Part shown: positions 7,253 to 16,105 of the stretch, one piece after another | How the letters are laid out: every line of letters begins with the position of its first letter | Position numbering within the stretch: position 1 is the first letter of the stretch | DNA from: Acinetobacter sp. XS-4 | GTDB lineage: Bacteria > Pseudomonadota > Gammaproteobacteria > Pseudomonadales > Moraxellaceae | Assembly: GCF_023920705.1 (NCBI RefSeq) | Contig: NZ_CP094657.1 | Span: 1,488,001-1,552,000 of the forward strand | Length of the DNA stretch: 64,000 nucleotides | Direction: 5' to 3' | Program-made: the position numbers and the translations under genes | Notes under the pieces: model-generated | What the model saw: the letters and a program-made list of their open reading frames with translations, nothing else | Databases searched by the model: none | Told to the model about the DNA's origin: nothing

Positions 7253-7759
7253 TTATTGCGTTGCATTAAATGCTTCATGATAGCTTACATAGCCTTTAGT
7301 AAAATGGCCTAAGAAGCTTAAGGCTTGGAAATACTCACTCGGTACATTAGGCAAAATTAGCTCAGGACAGTTTTTAAAACCAAAGCGGCTGTAATAGTTG
7401 GGATCACCTAATAAAACACATCCTTTTGCACCTAAGTTTTTTAATTTTTCTAGTGATTTATTCATCAATAGGGAACCAATACCAAGCCCTTGTTTATTTG
7501 GATCAACAGAAATAGGGCCTAAACCATACCAACCCCTTTCCCCTGAACTGATTTGAACTGGAGAAATAGCAACATGTCCAATAATAGAGCTATCTTCAAC
7601 TGCTACTAGAGAAATGGTCAGTTGTCCGTGGTTTCTTAAACTATTCACAATAAAATGTTCAGTATGACTCGTGTGCTCAGCATTTTGAAAAGCTGCTTTC
7701 GTTAGTTTTTCGATGGCTTCAATATCTTCAACTTGCTCATCACGAATAATAATATTCAT
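7253..7759 (-). CDS. GNAT N-acetyltransferase (YhbS-like)
   Basis: A 168-residue acetyltransferase. Acetyl-CoA motif A is VDPNKQGLGIGSLLMNKSLEKLK, preceded by strand GWYGLGPISV and followed by KGCVLLGDPNYYSRFGFK, the arrangement seen in YhbS-type N-acetyltransferases. The start is the ATG at 7759; a TTG directly before it is not needed. The acceptor is unknown. It is transcribed alone toward the shared terminator. Confidence 0.85.
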   Translation of the reverse strand: MNIIIRDEQVEDIEAIEKLTKAAFQNAEHTSHTEHFIVNSLRNHGQLTISLVAVEDSSIIGHVAISPVQISSGERGWYGLGPISVDPNKQGLGIGSLLMNKSLEKLKNLGAKGCVLLGDPNYYSRFGFKNCPELILPNVPSEYFQALSFLGHFTKGYVSYHEAFNATQ

Positions 7760-7960
7760 CAAAAATTCTTCCAGATTTATTGATTGGCTATACGATGTAA
7801 ATTCTTTAGTAAGTAAAATGGTAATTTAGGATTTTTAAGATAGCTTATTTGTTACAGGTTATAAAAAGCAACTACTACTTATCAAACTCATACATAAAGT
7901 AAAATTTTATAAAAATTATTTTTAATATAATAATTTAAAAATAATTTTGAGGATTAGGAA

Positions 7961-8389
7961 TTGAAAAAAATCATTAAAACTTTATTATTATCTACACTCA
8001 TTTCAACTGCATCATTCTCAGTTTTAGCTAAGAATGTTGAGAAGAAAGTTAATTTTTTACAAGGCTCCACACATACAACATTAACTGGAAAATTTCAGGG
8101 TTATGATGATGTGAGATATAGCGTTTATGCAAAGAATGGACAAATATTAAAATTTAATATTAATAGTCTTGGTAATTTAGCCTATGTTAATATTTTTGCA
8201 CCAGGGAAAAAACCAGGTAAAGATAATGCATTATTAATTGGTTCAACTTTAGGGTCGAAAGGAGAACTTACTTTACCAGTTGATGGTGATTATATTGTTC
8301 AGGTTTATCAAATGCGAAATAGTGCTCGTAAAAATAAAACTGTGAAATATAATTTAGACATCGAAATATTGAACAAAGTAAAAAGATAA
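7961..8389 (+). CDS. Exported beta-rich protein, PliG/PPC-like
   Basis: A 142-residue protein with a signal peptide (residues 1-23, cleaved after SVLA) and TTG start preceded by GAGGATTAGG. The mature part (GKFQGYDDVRYSVYAKNGQILKFN, then a YVNIFAPG strand) resembles the beta-sandwich of pre-peptidase C-terminal domains and of the small periplasmic lysozyme-inhibitor PliG-like group. The resemblance is by pattern only. No cysteines are present in the mature chain. Confidence 0.6.
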   Translation: MKKIIKTLLLSTLISTASFSVLAKNVEKKVNFLQGSTHTTLTGKFQGYDDVRYSVYAKNGQILKFNINSLGNLAYVNIFAPGKKPGKDNALLIGSTLGSKGELTLPVDGDYIVQVYQMRNSARKNKTVKYNLDIEILNKVKR

Positions 8390-8453
8390 TAATTGATAAA
8401 TGTACTAGCTTTCAGATGAGAACTAGTACATTTGAAAAAGGCATCAAGAATGA

Positions 8454-10040
8454 TTATTTAGCTAAAGCAAAGGACTCGTGAATAGCGCAGCTTTCAACAA
8501 ATGTTTGATCATGTGAAATGAGTAATACAGCGCCTTCATAGCTTCGAATAGCGGTAGCTAATAGTTCTCTAGATTCAATATCTAAATGATTTTCTGGTTC
8601 ATCTAATAACAGCAGTTCAGGGGTAGGGTGTATCTGGCTAAGCGCCAATAGGGCTACTTTGAGTTTTTCACCGCCACTGAGCTGGGACAAGAGTTGCGTA
8701 CCTTTATCACCACGAATTCGAAGTTGACCTAATAAATTTCTCCAGTCTAGTTCTGAAAGCTCACTATTCATGTAGGTTAGATTGTCAATCACCGTCATTT
8801 CATCACATAAAAAGCTAAAATTTTGGTCCAGATAAAAGCACTCTACAAATAAGTGAATGCTGTCACATGGCTGTTTGTTTTGAGCATGAATTGCTTTAAG
8901 TAGTGTCGATTTGCCAATACCATTTTGGCCAGTTATATGGATTTTTTCGGCTGCCTGTACCGCTAAATCTATGGACCTTTGCGTTCCATATTTCAGTTTA
9001 AGCCCTTTAATTCGAAGAATTTCTCCAGATTTTTTATGAAAGGTAGGGAAGACAAACTGTTGCGCTTTGACGGTTTCAAGACGCATTTTTTTGTCTGTTA
9101 AATCATTTTGACTGTTCAAAATTTGTCGTTGGTGCTGAGACTGTATGGCAGCAATACTTTGACCTGCTTGTTCCTTTTTAAAATCGAGCAAAATTTTGGC
9201 TTGAGAATTTGATTCGCGTAATTTATTTCCAGCACGTTCACGTTTTTGAGCTTTCATTAATACTTCATGCTGCTTTTGCTTCATGTGTTTGACGTCGCGT
9301 TGGCCTTGTTGAACAGATTGCTCTAAAGCTGCAACATGAATCTGATATTGCTCATTAAATTTCTCATAATTTCCGGTTGTGTGATGTAAACCATGTTCAT
9401 TCAAATGATAAATATGATCTACTTCATTCAATAAACTACGATCATGACTAATGATAAGCGCACCTGCTGGGTGTTTCTTTAAATGATCAATTAACCAGTT
9501 TCTCGATTCTTGATCTAGATGATTACTGGGTTCATCAAGTAGTAAATAATGATCTGATTTTAGAAATAAACAGCTTAATGCCAATTTAGTTTTTTGACCT
9601 TCGCTTAGGTTTTTCACTGGAAGGTCTAAATCTGTTGGTAAACCCGCAGACTCCAATAAATTATTCCATAAGGTGGGGAGGTCCCATTTACCTTCTAACA
9701 AATCATAATCATCAAAGTCCGCAACACCTTGTTCAACTCTTTTAAAAGCTTGATAAACATCTAAGATATCTAATGCGTCAGCAATAGTCAGTGCTGTCAA
9801 ACGATGTAACTGAGGTAAATATGCATGCTTTACATGCCAAAATATTTGCCCAGATGTAAGAATTGAATCTGATTTAAGCGTCTGATTTAACATTTGTATA
9901 AGCAAAGATTTGCCTTGACCATTACGGCCAATTAAAGCAGAGACTTGATTCGGTTCAAGACTAAAATTTAGTTGTTGGAACATGACTTTAGATGAAAATT
10001 CTAAAGTGAGTTGTGCTATTACACATGCCTGCTGAGTCAT
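8454..10040 (-). CDS. ABC-F family ATPase
   Basis: A 528-residue soluble protein with two ABC cassettes and no membrane segments. Cassette 1: Walker A GRNGQGKS, signature LSEGQKTKLAL, Walker B HYLLLDEPSNHLD. Cassette 2: Walker A GQNGIGKS, signature LSGGEKLKVAL, Walker B LLLLDEPENHLD. A charged linker with many Lys and Gln (about residues 230-320) joins them, as in ribosome-associated ABC-F translation factors. The ATG at 10040 has ATGAGG 6 nt upstream. Whether it gives antibiotic resistance cannot be told. Confidence 0.9.
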   Translation of the reverse strand: MTQQACVIAQLTLEFSSKVMFQQLNFSLEPNQVSALIGRNGQGKSLLIQMLNQTLKSDSILTSGQIFWHVKHAYLPQLHRLTALTIADALDILDVYQAFKRVEQGVADFDDYDLLEGKWDLPTLWNNLLESAGLPTDLDLPVKNLSEGQKTKLALSCLFLKSDHYLLLDEPSNHLDQESRNWLIDHLKKHPAGALIISHDRSLLNEVDHIYHLNEHGLHHTTGNYEKFNEQYQIHVAALEQSVQQGQRDVKHMKQKQHEVLMKAQKRERAGNKLRESNSQAKILLDFKKEQAGQSIAAIQSQHQRQILNSQNDLTDKKMRLETVKAQQFVFPTFHKKSGEILRIKGLKLKYGTQRSIDLAVQAAEKIHITGQNGIGKSTLLKAIHAQNKQPCDSIHLFVECFYLDQNFSFLCDEMTVIDNLTYMNSELSELDWRNLLGQLRIRGDKGTQLLSQLSGGEKLKVALLALSQIHPTPELLLLDEPENHLDIESRELLATAIRSYEGAVLLISHDQTFVESCAIHESFALAK

Positions 10041-10258
10041 AAAAAACCTCATAAATACAGGATGTACAAAATAGGAAAAGTAGTTTTAAGCAGAGACGTT
10101 AAATCACAAAAAAATAGTCTATTTTGCACATCAAAAAAAAGAAAAATTGATGAGAAAACAAGACTTACTTCATTGGCGTGACTCACGAAATTGGATGAAT
10201 AAGGGGCTATTCTAGCTGGGTTTTTGATTAGTGTAAAATTTATGCAATCTATTTTATT

Positions 10259-10288
10259 AAAAAACCCAATCCTTGGATTGGGTTTTTT
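10259..10288. terminator. Bidirectional terminator
   Basis: AAAAAACCCAATCC and GGATTGGGTTTTTT form a 14-bp stem. On the minus strand it ends the universal stress gene. Confidence 0.88.
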
Positions 10289-10302
10289 TGCATCTAAAAA
10301 GT

Positions 10303-10746
10303 TTATTCTTTTACAACCAATACCTGAATTTTGGTGCTGTTTAAAACATCTTGAGCAAAACTACCCAAAATAAGTTTTTGGAAGCCTTTACGACCATGAG
10401 AACCAATCACAATCAAATCGGAACCTAAGCCTTCGACAGCTTTTAAAATGCCATCTGAAGAAATTTCACCTTGGATGATTTGAGTTTCGGCATCAATACC
10501 TTCTTCGGCACATAAAGCTTTTACAGTTGCGAGTGTTTTTTCTGCATTTGCTCGTGCTTCAACAAAATAATCTTTTACAACAGGTGAGATGTAATAAAAA
10601 TCTACGCCACTGAAAGGATCTACCGCAACTAAGCTAATAGCGGTCAATTTGCTCCCAAATGCCTTGGCAATATGAGCTGCTTGTCTTGCTGCCGCTAAAG
10701 AAATTTCCGAACCATCGACTGGTACAATAATATGTTGGTAATTCAT
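10303..10746 (-). CDS. Universal stress protein, UspA family
   Basis: A 147-residue single-domain Usp. It starts MNYQHIIVPVDGSEIS, with the conserved Asp of the VPVDGS strand, and carries the ATP-binding signature GSHGRKGFQKLILGSFAQDVL near the C-terminus followed by VLVVKE. The GxxGxx(9)GS pattern is intact, so nucleotide binding is likely. Shine-Dalgarno AGAGGAA precedes the start. A single-gene unit with its own terminator. Confidence 0.92.
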   Translation of the reverse strand: MNYQHIIVPVDGSEISLAAARQAAHIAKAFGSKLTAISLVAVDPFSGVDFYYISPVVKDYFVEARANAEKTLATVKALCAEEGIDAETQIIQGEISSDGILKAVEGLGSDLIVIGSHGRKGFQKLILGSFAQDVLNSTKIQVLVVKE

Positions 10747-11036
10747 AATGTTATTCCTCTTATTTACAGTTGTTATATGTATGAAGCATTTATTAATTAA
10801 AGATTAACATATTTCATTCTCGGTAAACATCTATTCGGCTACAGGAAAGAAAAATTAAATAAAATTATTTTATATCAATTGCTTGTGTTTATTTTTAGAT
10901 CGTTTTTGATGGTGGTTAAGCATTATTGATAAATAACCGATAATTTTTACATGAAAATTACAAAAAATTACCGTTCATATTTCTGTCATATAGAAAACGT
11001 ATAACAAAATAATAAATTAAGGGGAGAGTGAGGAAG

Positions 11037-11264
11037 ATGGCTGATTTAACAGCAAAGAAAGTCAATAAACTCATTGAAGAGTTTAGTCAAACAGGTAAAG
11101 AACCCGAAAAGTTAGTTATTGGTTATAAAACCTATGCCAGACTGATGACCGAAGATAAATTTGCAGAAAAAGTTGTTCCTTCACTTGAAGACTCAAAAGA
11201 ACGCTTATATAAAAATCTAAAAATTAAACTTGTCACTGAAAAACATTACTTTGAAATTAAATAA
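11037..11264 (+). CDS. Small hypothetical protein
   Basis: A 75-residue lysine- and glutamate-rich soluble protein (MADLTAKKVNKLIEEF and a C-terminal LKIKLVTEKHYFEIK). A GTG at 11028 would add three residues; the purine-rich GGGGAGAGTGAGGAAG upstream could serve either start. No family was recognised. The C-terminal part looks like a small alpha/beta fold. Confidence 0.6.
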   Translation: MADLTAKKVNKLIEEFSQTGKEPEKLVIGYKTYARLMTEDKFAEKVVPSLEDSKERLYKNLKIKLVTEKHYFEIK

Positions 11265-11439
11265 AAAATATGTGAACTACATCACTTGTTATTAAAGTAA
11301 AGTAACACTAAATAAGTTTAATAACATGATTATTGTATGATGATACAAATTAATAGTGTAGCCAACATTTGAAAACAGCAATCGTTTATAAACTCGATAG
11401 AATAAATTGCTTTTATTTTAAGTAGTGGAATAAATTGAA

Positions 11440-11613
11440 ATGCCGACATTCAGTGTAATTATATTTTATGTTTTAGCTATATTAGGCAGTGTAGCTATTG
11501 TTTATGGATTAGTCACTTTAAGTGTTTTTTTAATTGTTATTGGATTAGCTCTATTATTTGCAGCATTATTATTAAAAAAAGAGTTTAAATTAGATATTTT
11601 ATTTTGGAAATAA
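11440..11613 (+). CDS. Small membrane protein (57 residues)
   Basis: Begins MPTFSVIIFYVLAILGSVA and contains two hydrophobic stretches (residues 4-22 and 26-45) followed by a short basic end KKEFKLDILFWK. It would be a two-helix inner-membrane protein. Support is the uninterrupted frame, amphipathic end and position in an otherwise empty 600-nt gap; the ribosome site is weak. Confidence 0.5.
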   Translation: MPTFSVIIFYVLAILGSVAIVYGLVTLSVFLIVIGLALLFAALLLKKEFKLDILFWK

Positions 11614-11873
11614 ATGTAATATGAGTTCATATTTTAATTTACTATAAACTGTTTAAATAGAACTGAAACGGAAAATTCAGTTCTAAAAATATTAGTTTTT
11701 ATGATGAATGTTGATGGAATAACGTTTTTTTGATCAAAATTATTACAATAAAATATAAAAGTAGAATATTTTAAATTTATTTAAGTGTTTAAAAATAAAA
11801 AAGTTTCATTTAGGATGAAAGTAAAATTGTAAAAGCGTTTTTAGCTATTAAACAAGAACAAAGCGAGGTGAGC

Positions 11874-12317
11874 ATGACTTATAAGTATGAGTATGCAGGA
11901 TTCTGGTTAAGATTTGGTGCAATGATCATTGATACTCTTATTCTTTTTTTGGCCGTTATTCCTGCGGCATGGATTTTTTATCAGGGGGATTATGACTTAG
12001 TCTTTGCCACAGGTTTAAGTACTAAGCCACAAAATTATTGGTTCGATTTGATCGTGAACTATGCATTTCCTTTATTGTATTCAGTTTTATGTTGGCTGTA
12101 TTTTGCAGGTACTCCGGGTAAACGATTGATGCGATTAAAAGTTCTAGATGAAAAAACCGGCAATAAGCTAACATTTATGCAGAGTATTATTCGATATGTT
12201 GGCTATATTCCGTCAATTTTAGTATTTGGTATTGGTCTTTTTTGGGTCGCATTTGATGCTAAAAAACAAGGTTGGCATGACAAAATGGCAAAATCAGTGG
12301 TAGTAAGAGAGCTGTAA
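11874..12317 (+). CDS. RDD family membrane protein
   Basis: A 147-residue protein with three to four hydrophobic helices and the family signatures: FWLRFGAMIIDTLIL (Arg and Asp of the RDD name), TPGKRLMRLKVLDEKTG in the middle, and QGWHDKMAKSVVV at the C-terminus. GCGAGG lies 5 nt before the ATG at 11874; a GTG at 11868 is the longer alternative. RDD proteins are poorly defined; some act as sodium/proton antiporters. Confidence 0.85.
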   Translation: MTYKYEYAGFWLRFGAMIIDTLILFLAVIPAAWIFYQGDYDLVFATGLSTKPQNYWFDLIVNYAFPLLYSVLCWLYFAGTPGKRLMRLKVLDEKTGNKLTFMQSIIRYVGYIPSILVFGIGLFWVAFDAKKQGWHDKMAKSVVVREL

Positions 12318-12328
12318 AAATAAGACTA

Positions 12329-12372
12329 AAAGCGTTCATAGCATTGGAAAAGGGGCTATGAACGCTTTTTTT
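12329..12372. terminator. Bidirectional terminator
   Basis: A 14-bp stem, AAAGCGTTCATAGC with GCTATGAACGCTTT, followed by more T, lies between the RDD gene and the convergent transporter. Confidence 0.85.
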
Positions 12373-12373
12373 A

Positions 12374-13549
12374 TTAACTTTTTTTGATTTTAAATTTAAG
12401 AACTATAAATACAATAAGACCGACAATAAGTCCCCAAAAGGCTGAGCCAATACCGAAAAATTGAATGCCTGAAGCACTGCATAAAAAGGTAAATAATGCA
12501 GCTTCGCGGTCTTCAACTGGTCCAAAGGCAAGTGCAATGTTGTGGCTGATCGTACCAAATAATGCAATGCCAGCTAAAGCTACAATAAAGATATGTGGAA
12601 AAGACATCAGTAAACTTGTCAGGGTTGCCGCAAACAAACCCATTAAAATGTAGAAAAAGCCACAGCTCATGCCCGCGATATAGCGTTTACTTGGATCTGG
12701 GTGGACTTGATCATCTAAGCTTACAGCAGCACTAATCGCAGCAATATTGACGCTATAACAGCCAAAAGGTGCAAGCACAACTTGAGTTAAACCTGTCCAG
12801 CCAATTAACTGATTGACGTTTGGTTTGTAGCCATAACTTTTGATCATGGCAATTCCAGGTAAATATTGCGAAGCCATGCTAATCACAAAAAGAGGCAGAG
12901 CTAATCCTAAAAGTGCTGACCAGCTAAATTCTGGACTAATCCAAACAGGTTTAGCCAAAGACCACTGAAGTGTAGGTATATGAAACTCTAAAAAAACAGG
13001 ACATAGAGCAATACCAGCAAGGGCCGTAAATACAATGCTATAACGCGGCCATAATTTTTTTGTAATTACATAAATGACAAGTAAAGATAAAACGAATTCC
13101 CAATCATTTTGCAAACTGGCGAATAAGGAAATACCAAATTTGAGTAAAACACCTGCCAGCATGGCACTGGTTAAGCTTTGCGGAATATATGAAAGCGCTT
13201 TTTGAAATACGCCTGAAAAGCCTAAAATAGCAGTCAGTAAACCACCAATTAAAAAAGCACCAATCGCTTCATTTAAGCTATAGCCACTGCCGGTTGCCAT
13301 AATTAAAGCAAGGCCTGCGGTTGACCATGCTGTTGCTACAGGATATTTAAATTTCCAAGAAAGGATAAGTCCTGATAGGCCAATTCCTAGACCTAAAGCC
13401 CAAAACCAAGAAGTAATTTGTTCGGGTGAAGCACCTAAAGCTTGTGCAGCCTGAATGACTAAAATGGCCGAAACACTAATACCTATTAAAAAAGTAATAA
13501 AGCCCGCAAATACTGCTGGAATCGAAAAATCTTGAAGAATCTTTTGCAT
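12374..13549 (-). CDS. BenE-family benzoate/aromatic acid transporter
   Basis: A 391-residue inner-membrane protein with about 11-12 helices, uniformly hydrophobic, with BenE-type segments PVATAWSTAGLALIMATG and APFGCYSVNIAAISAAVSL and the loop DPSKRYIAGM. The family transports benzoate by proton symport (BenE) or has unknown substrates (YdcO). No ben catabolic genes lie nearby. It is divergent from an Lrp/AsnC regulator with repeated operator-like sequences between them, pointing to an amino-acid-type effector as much as benzoate. Confidence 0.85.
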   Translation of the reverse strand: MQKILQDFSIPAVFAGFITFLIGISVSAILVIQAAQALGASPEQITSWFWALGLGIGLSGLILSWKFKYPVATAWSTAGLALIMATGSGYSLNEAIGAFLIGGLLTAILGFSGVFQKALSYIPQSLTSAMLAGVLLKFGISLFASLQNDWEFVLSLLVIYVITKKLWPRYSIVFTALAGIALCPVFLEFHIPTLQWSLAKPVWISPEFSWSALLGLALPLFVISMASQYLPGIAMIKSYGYKPNVNQLIGWTGLTQVVLAPFGCYSVNIAAISAAVSLDDQVHPDPSKRYIAGMSCGFFYILMGLFAATLTSLLMSFPHIFIVALAGIALFGTISHNIALAFGPVEDREAALFTFLCSASGIQFFGIGSAFWGLIVGLIVFIVLKFKIKKS

Positions 13550-13660
13550 AGCTAAATGTTCTAAATCCCTGAAAAATTAATATGTTTCTGCCTTTGCTTT
13601 CAGCTCGCTAAATCTAACAATTTTTTTAAAGAAGGTGCTTTCTATTTTTGATTTAAAATC

Positions 13661-13734
13661 GAAATAATATTTTTAGAATATCTAATAATGATATTATTTC
13701 TTCCATAAATAACACAAAATTTGGGATATTATTT
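13661..13734. promoter_or_regulatory. Putative Lrp/AsnC binding array
   Basis: GAAATAATAT (13661-13670) and ATATTATTTC (13691-13700) form a 10-bp perfect inverted repeat. GATATTATTT occurs at 13690-13699 and again at 13725-13734, 35 bp apart (about 3.3 helical turns). The array sits between the divergent transporter and Lrp genes. Confidence 0.45.
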
Positions 13735-13735
13735 T

Positions 13736-14209
13736 ATGGATGAGCAGACTGAAAATTTGACAGCGCTTGAACTTAAAATTATGCGTGCTTTACAAGAAAA
13801 TGGACGTTTAAGTAATGCGGAGCTGGCCAAACTTGTGGGTATCAGTACCTCGTCTTGCTGGAATCACACACAGCGTCTTTTTAAAATTGGTGCAATTCTA
13901 GATGTGCGTGCTCGGATTAATCCAAGCATGGTACAGCGTGATACGGTAGTACTCATTGGTGTGGTTTTAGACCGCTCAACTCCAGACAGTTTTCAGGCAT
14001 TTGAACAAGCATCAGGTGATTTAGAAAATGTTTTAGAGTGTTATCTGGTGGCGGGAGAGGTCGATTATTTCCTAAAAATTCGAGTCAAAGATTTAGCGGC
14101 CTTTAACCGGTTCCATAGTGAAAAAATTATTGCCTTACCTGGGGTAAGACAAGTAAGAACATTTTTTGTACTCAATGAAGTTAAAACTGATGGCATGTTG
14201 GCATTTTAA
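13736..14209 (+). CDS. Lrp/AsnC family regulator
   Basis: A 157-residue regulator: N-terminal helix-turn-helix (LKIMRALQENGRLSNAELAKLVGISTSSCWNHTQRLFKIGAI) and a C-terminal RAM effector domain with VLECYLVAGEVDYFLKI and FHSEKIIALPGVRQVRT. The ATG at 13736 is chosen over a TTG at 13721. It is divergent from the BenE-like transporter and probably regulates it. Confidence 0.9.
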   Translation: MDEQTENLTALELKIMRALQENGRLSNAELAKLVGISTSSCWNHTQRLFKIGAILDVRARINPSMVQRDTVVLIGVVLDRSTPDSFQAFEQASGDLENVLECYLVAGEVDYFLKIRVKDLAAFNRFHSEKIIALPGVRQVRTFFVLNEVKTDGMLAF

Positions 14210-14261
14210 CAGCTCATCATGTTTTAACTTTATAGCGTAAAAACGCATAGTGTAAAGATGA

Positions 14262-14912
14262 TTAGATCGTTGAAGTTGCTAGTTTTAGACCGAATCCAAA
14301 GAATAGAATTCCGACTAGAAAAATACTACTGGCTGCAATTTTATGGTTTTGTTTAAAAAATGCTGAAAGTTTAATTCCAGAGAAGATTAATGCAGTTAAA
14401 TAGCTAAAACTAATTACCTGTAAAATAACCGCTAAAATTAAAAAGCTTAGAGCGGGGTAGGCATAGTCAGGTTCAACAAATTGAACAAAGAAAGATAGGA
14501 AAAATAAAATCGCTTTAGGGTTGAGTAAACTAATACTTAATGCTGTTTTATAAGGGTGAATTTTATCTAAAGTGGGTAAATCAGCCATTTCAGGTTGAGG
14601 CTGATTACGTTGTTTCCAGCGTTGAATACTACCTTGTAAGAGTTTAAAGCCTAAATAAGATAGGTAAAGTGCCCCTGTTAATTTAAGAATAACAAATACC
14701 CATGGAAATGCTTTAAGTAAAGAAGCAGCTCCTAGTACGGTACACAGCATTAAAATGAGATCGCCGGTAAAAATACCTAATGCGCCCATATAGCCGGTTT
14801 TAATGCCGTAACGTGAAGCAATTGACATCACATAAAGAGAGTTGGGCCCTGGCAATAACACAATTAGGAATGTACCAATAATATATGTTGTTAGATCTGT
14901 TATGCCGAACAC
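14262..14912 (-). CDS. LysE/RhtB family amino-acid exporter (LeuE-like)
   Basis: A 216-residue protein with about six helices. It starts MFGITDLTTYIIGTFLIVLLPGPNSLYVMS from the GTG at 14912, matching the LeuE start (VFGVLNYWTY). The family motif LLPGPNSLYV is followed by GDLILMLCTVLGAASLL and LLNPKAILFFLSFFVQFV. The frame stays open to 15014, but that longer form would overlap tal and cross the tal terminator, so it is rejected. Likely exports leucine or related amino acids. Confidence 0.85.
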   Translation of the reverse strand: MFGITDLTTYIIGTFLIVLLPGPNSLYVMSIASRYGIKTGYMGALGIFTGDLILMLCTVLGAASLLKAFPWVFVILKLTGALYLSYLGFKLLQGSIQRWKQRNQPQPEMADLPTLDKIHPYKTALSISLLNPKAILFFLSFFVQFVEPDYAYPALSFLILAVILQVISFSYLTALIFSGIKLSAFFKQNHKIAASSIFLVGILFFGFGLKLATSTI

Positions 14913-14924
14913 GAGAAACCCAAT

Positions 14925-14960
14925 AAAAAACCGATTTTTGCCATAATAACAAAAATCGGT
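14925..14960 (-). terminator. Terminator of tal
   Basis: On the minus strand ACCGATTTTTG pairs with CAAAAATCGGT and is followed by TTTTTT. It lies between the tal stop and the LeuE-like GTG start. Confidence 0.85.
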
Positions 14961-14985
14961 GATTTTGTATGAAAAGTGCAGTTTT

Positions 14986-15975
14986 TTAAGGTTTAATTTC
15001 CGCATCAATTCCAAAAGATTGGCGTAATAAGAAACTTAATTGGTCACGGGCTTTAATAAAGCCATCAACACCACCTTGTAAAAGTTGGAATGCCATTAAG
15101 TCATGATTAAGTTCATCTTTAAAAGTTTGTTCATCTTGAGCGGGTCTAATAATAGCATCTGCTTGCTTTGATTTAGTCGCATCAAGAGCTGCATCAACTG
15201 TACGTGTATCTTGCTCAAGCTGGGAAAGTAGACCAGGAGAGATCGTTAGCAAATCACATCCTGCAAGTCCAAGAACTTGATCGATGCTACGGAAGCTCGC
15301 ACCCATCACTTGAGTTGGAATATTTTGTTGTTTGTAGTAGGTATAGATTTTTTTAACTGAAACCACACCTGGGTCTTTTTCGATTGGGTAAGCATCTACA
15401 CCTTCAGCTTTTTTGTACCAGTCTAAAATACGACCCACGAATGGTGAAATTAAAGTTACTTTTGCATCTGCACAAGCTTGAGCTTGATGTAAACCGAAAA
15501 GGAGAGTGAGGTTACAAGCAATTCCTTCAGCTTCGAGTACTTTAGCAGCTTGAATACCTTCCCAAGTTGACGCGATTTTAATCAGAATACGCGACTGATC
15601 AATACCATAACCTTTGTAAAGTTCACATAGTTCATGTGCTTTTTGAATGGTTGCTTCAGTGTTATATGAAAGTGCAGCATCAACTTCTGTAGAAACACGG
15701 CCTTCAATGAGTTTTAAAATTTCTACGCCAAATTTTACAGTCAAAATATCAATGGTTCTTTCGATTAACTCATCGTTACTATAGCCTTCTTCTTTGGCTT
15801 GATAATAAGCATCTTCAATAAGCTCTTTACTTTCTGGTTGTTCTGCTGCTGCCGTAATCAATGAAGGGTTTGTCGTTGCGTCTAATGGACGGAATTTACG
15901 AATTGCATCAAGGTCGCTACTGTCGGCAACAACGGTCGTTAATGTTTTTAATTGGTCAAGTGCTGTATGAGTCAT
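14986..15975 (-). CDS. tal: Transaldolase
   Basis: A 329-residue TalB-type transaldolase of the pentose phosphate pathway, transferring a dihydroxyacetone unit from sedoheptulose-7-P to glyceraldehyde-3-P. Signatures: DATTNPSL near residue 33, the Schiff-base lysine in RILIKIASTWEGI, CNLTLLFGLHQAQAC and ISPFVGRILDWYK, plus the phosphate-binding GASFRSIDQV. Full family length. Single-gene unit with a strong terminator. Confidence 0.96.
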   Translation of the reverse strand: MTHTALDQLKTLTTVVADSSDLDAIRKFRPLDATTNPSLITAAAEQPESKELIEDAYYQAKEEGYSNDELIERTIDILTVKFGVEILKLIEGRVSTEVDAALSYNTEATIQKAHELCELYKGYGIDQSRILIKIASTWEGIQAAKVLEAEGIACNLTLLFGLHQAQACADAKVTLISPFVGRILDWYKKAEGVDAYPIEKDPGVVSVKKIYTYYKQQNIPTQVMGASFRSIDQVLGLAGCDLLTISPGLLSQLEQDTRTVDAALDATKSKQADAIIRPAQDEQTFKDELNHDLMAFQLLQGGVDGFIKARDQLSFLLRQSFGIDAEIKP

Positions 15976-16105
15976 TGATATTCAACATCTTCAGTAATAA
16001 ATCTTATGTTTTCTTTATAGCACAAAGTCTATTCATGCTGTCGATATATCAATTGTTATATTTCAAAGAAAAACGTTTAGGTTCTGCATCTCAATTGAAA
16101 TAATT

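Noticed and set aside
10150..10215. 21-codon frame MRKQDLLHWRDSRNWMNKGLF
   Set aside because: Codes a plausible peptide but has no ribosome site or terminator of its own; length allows chance occurrence.
14262..15014. Longer LeuE-like protein starting inside tal
   Set aside because: The extension crosses the tal terminator and tal's 3' end and has no family similarity.
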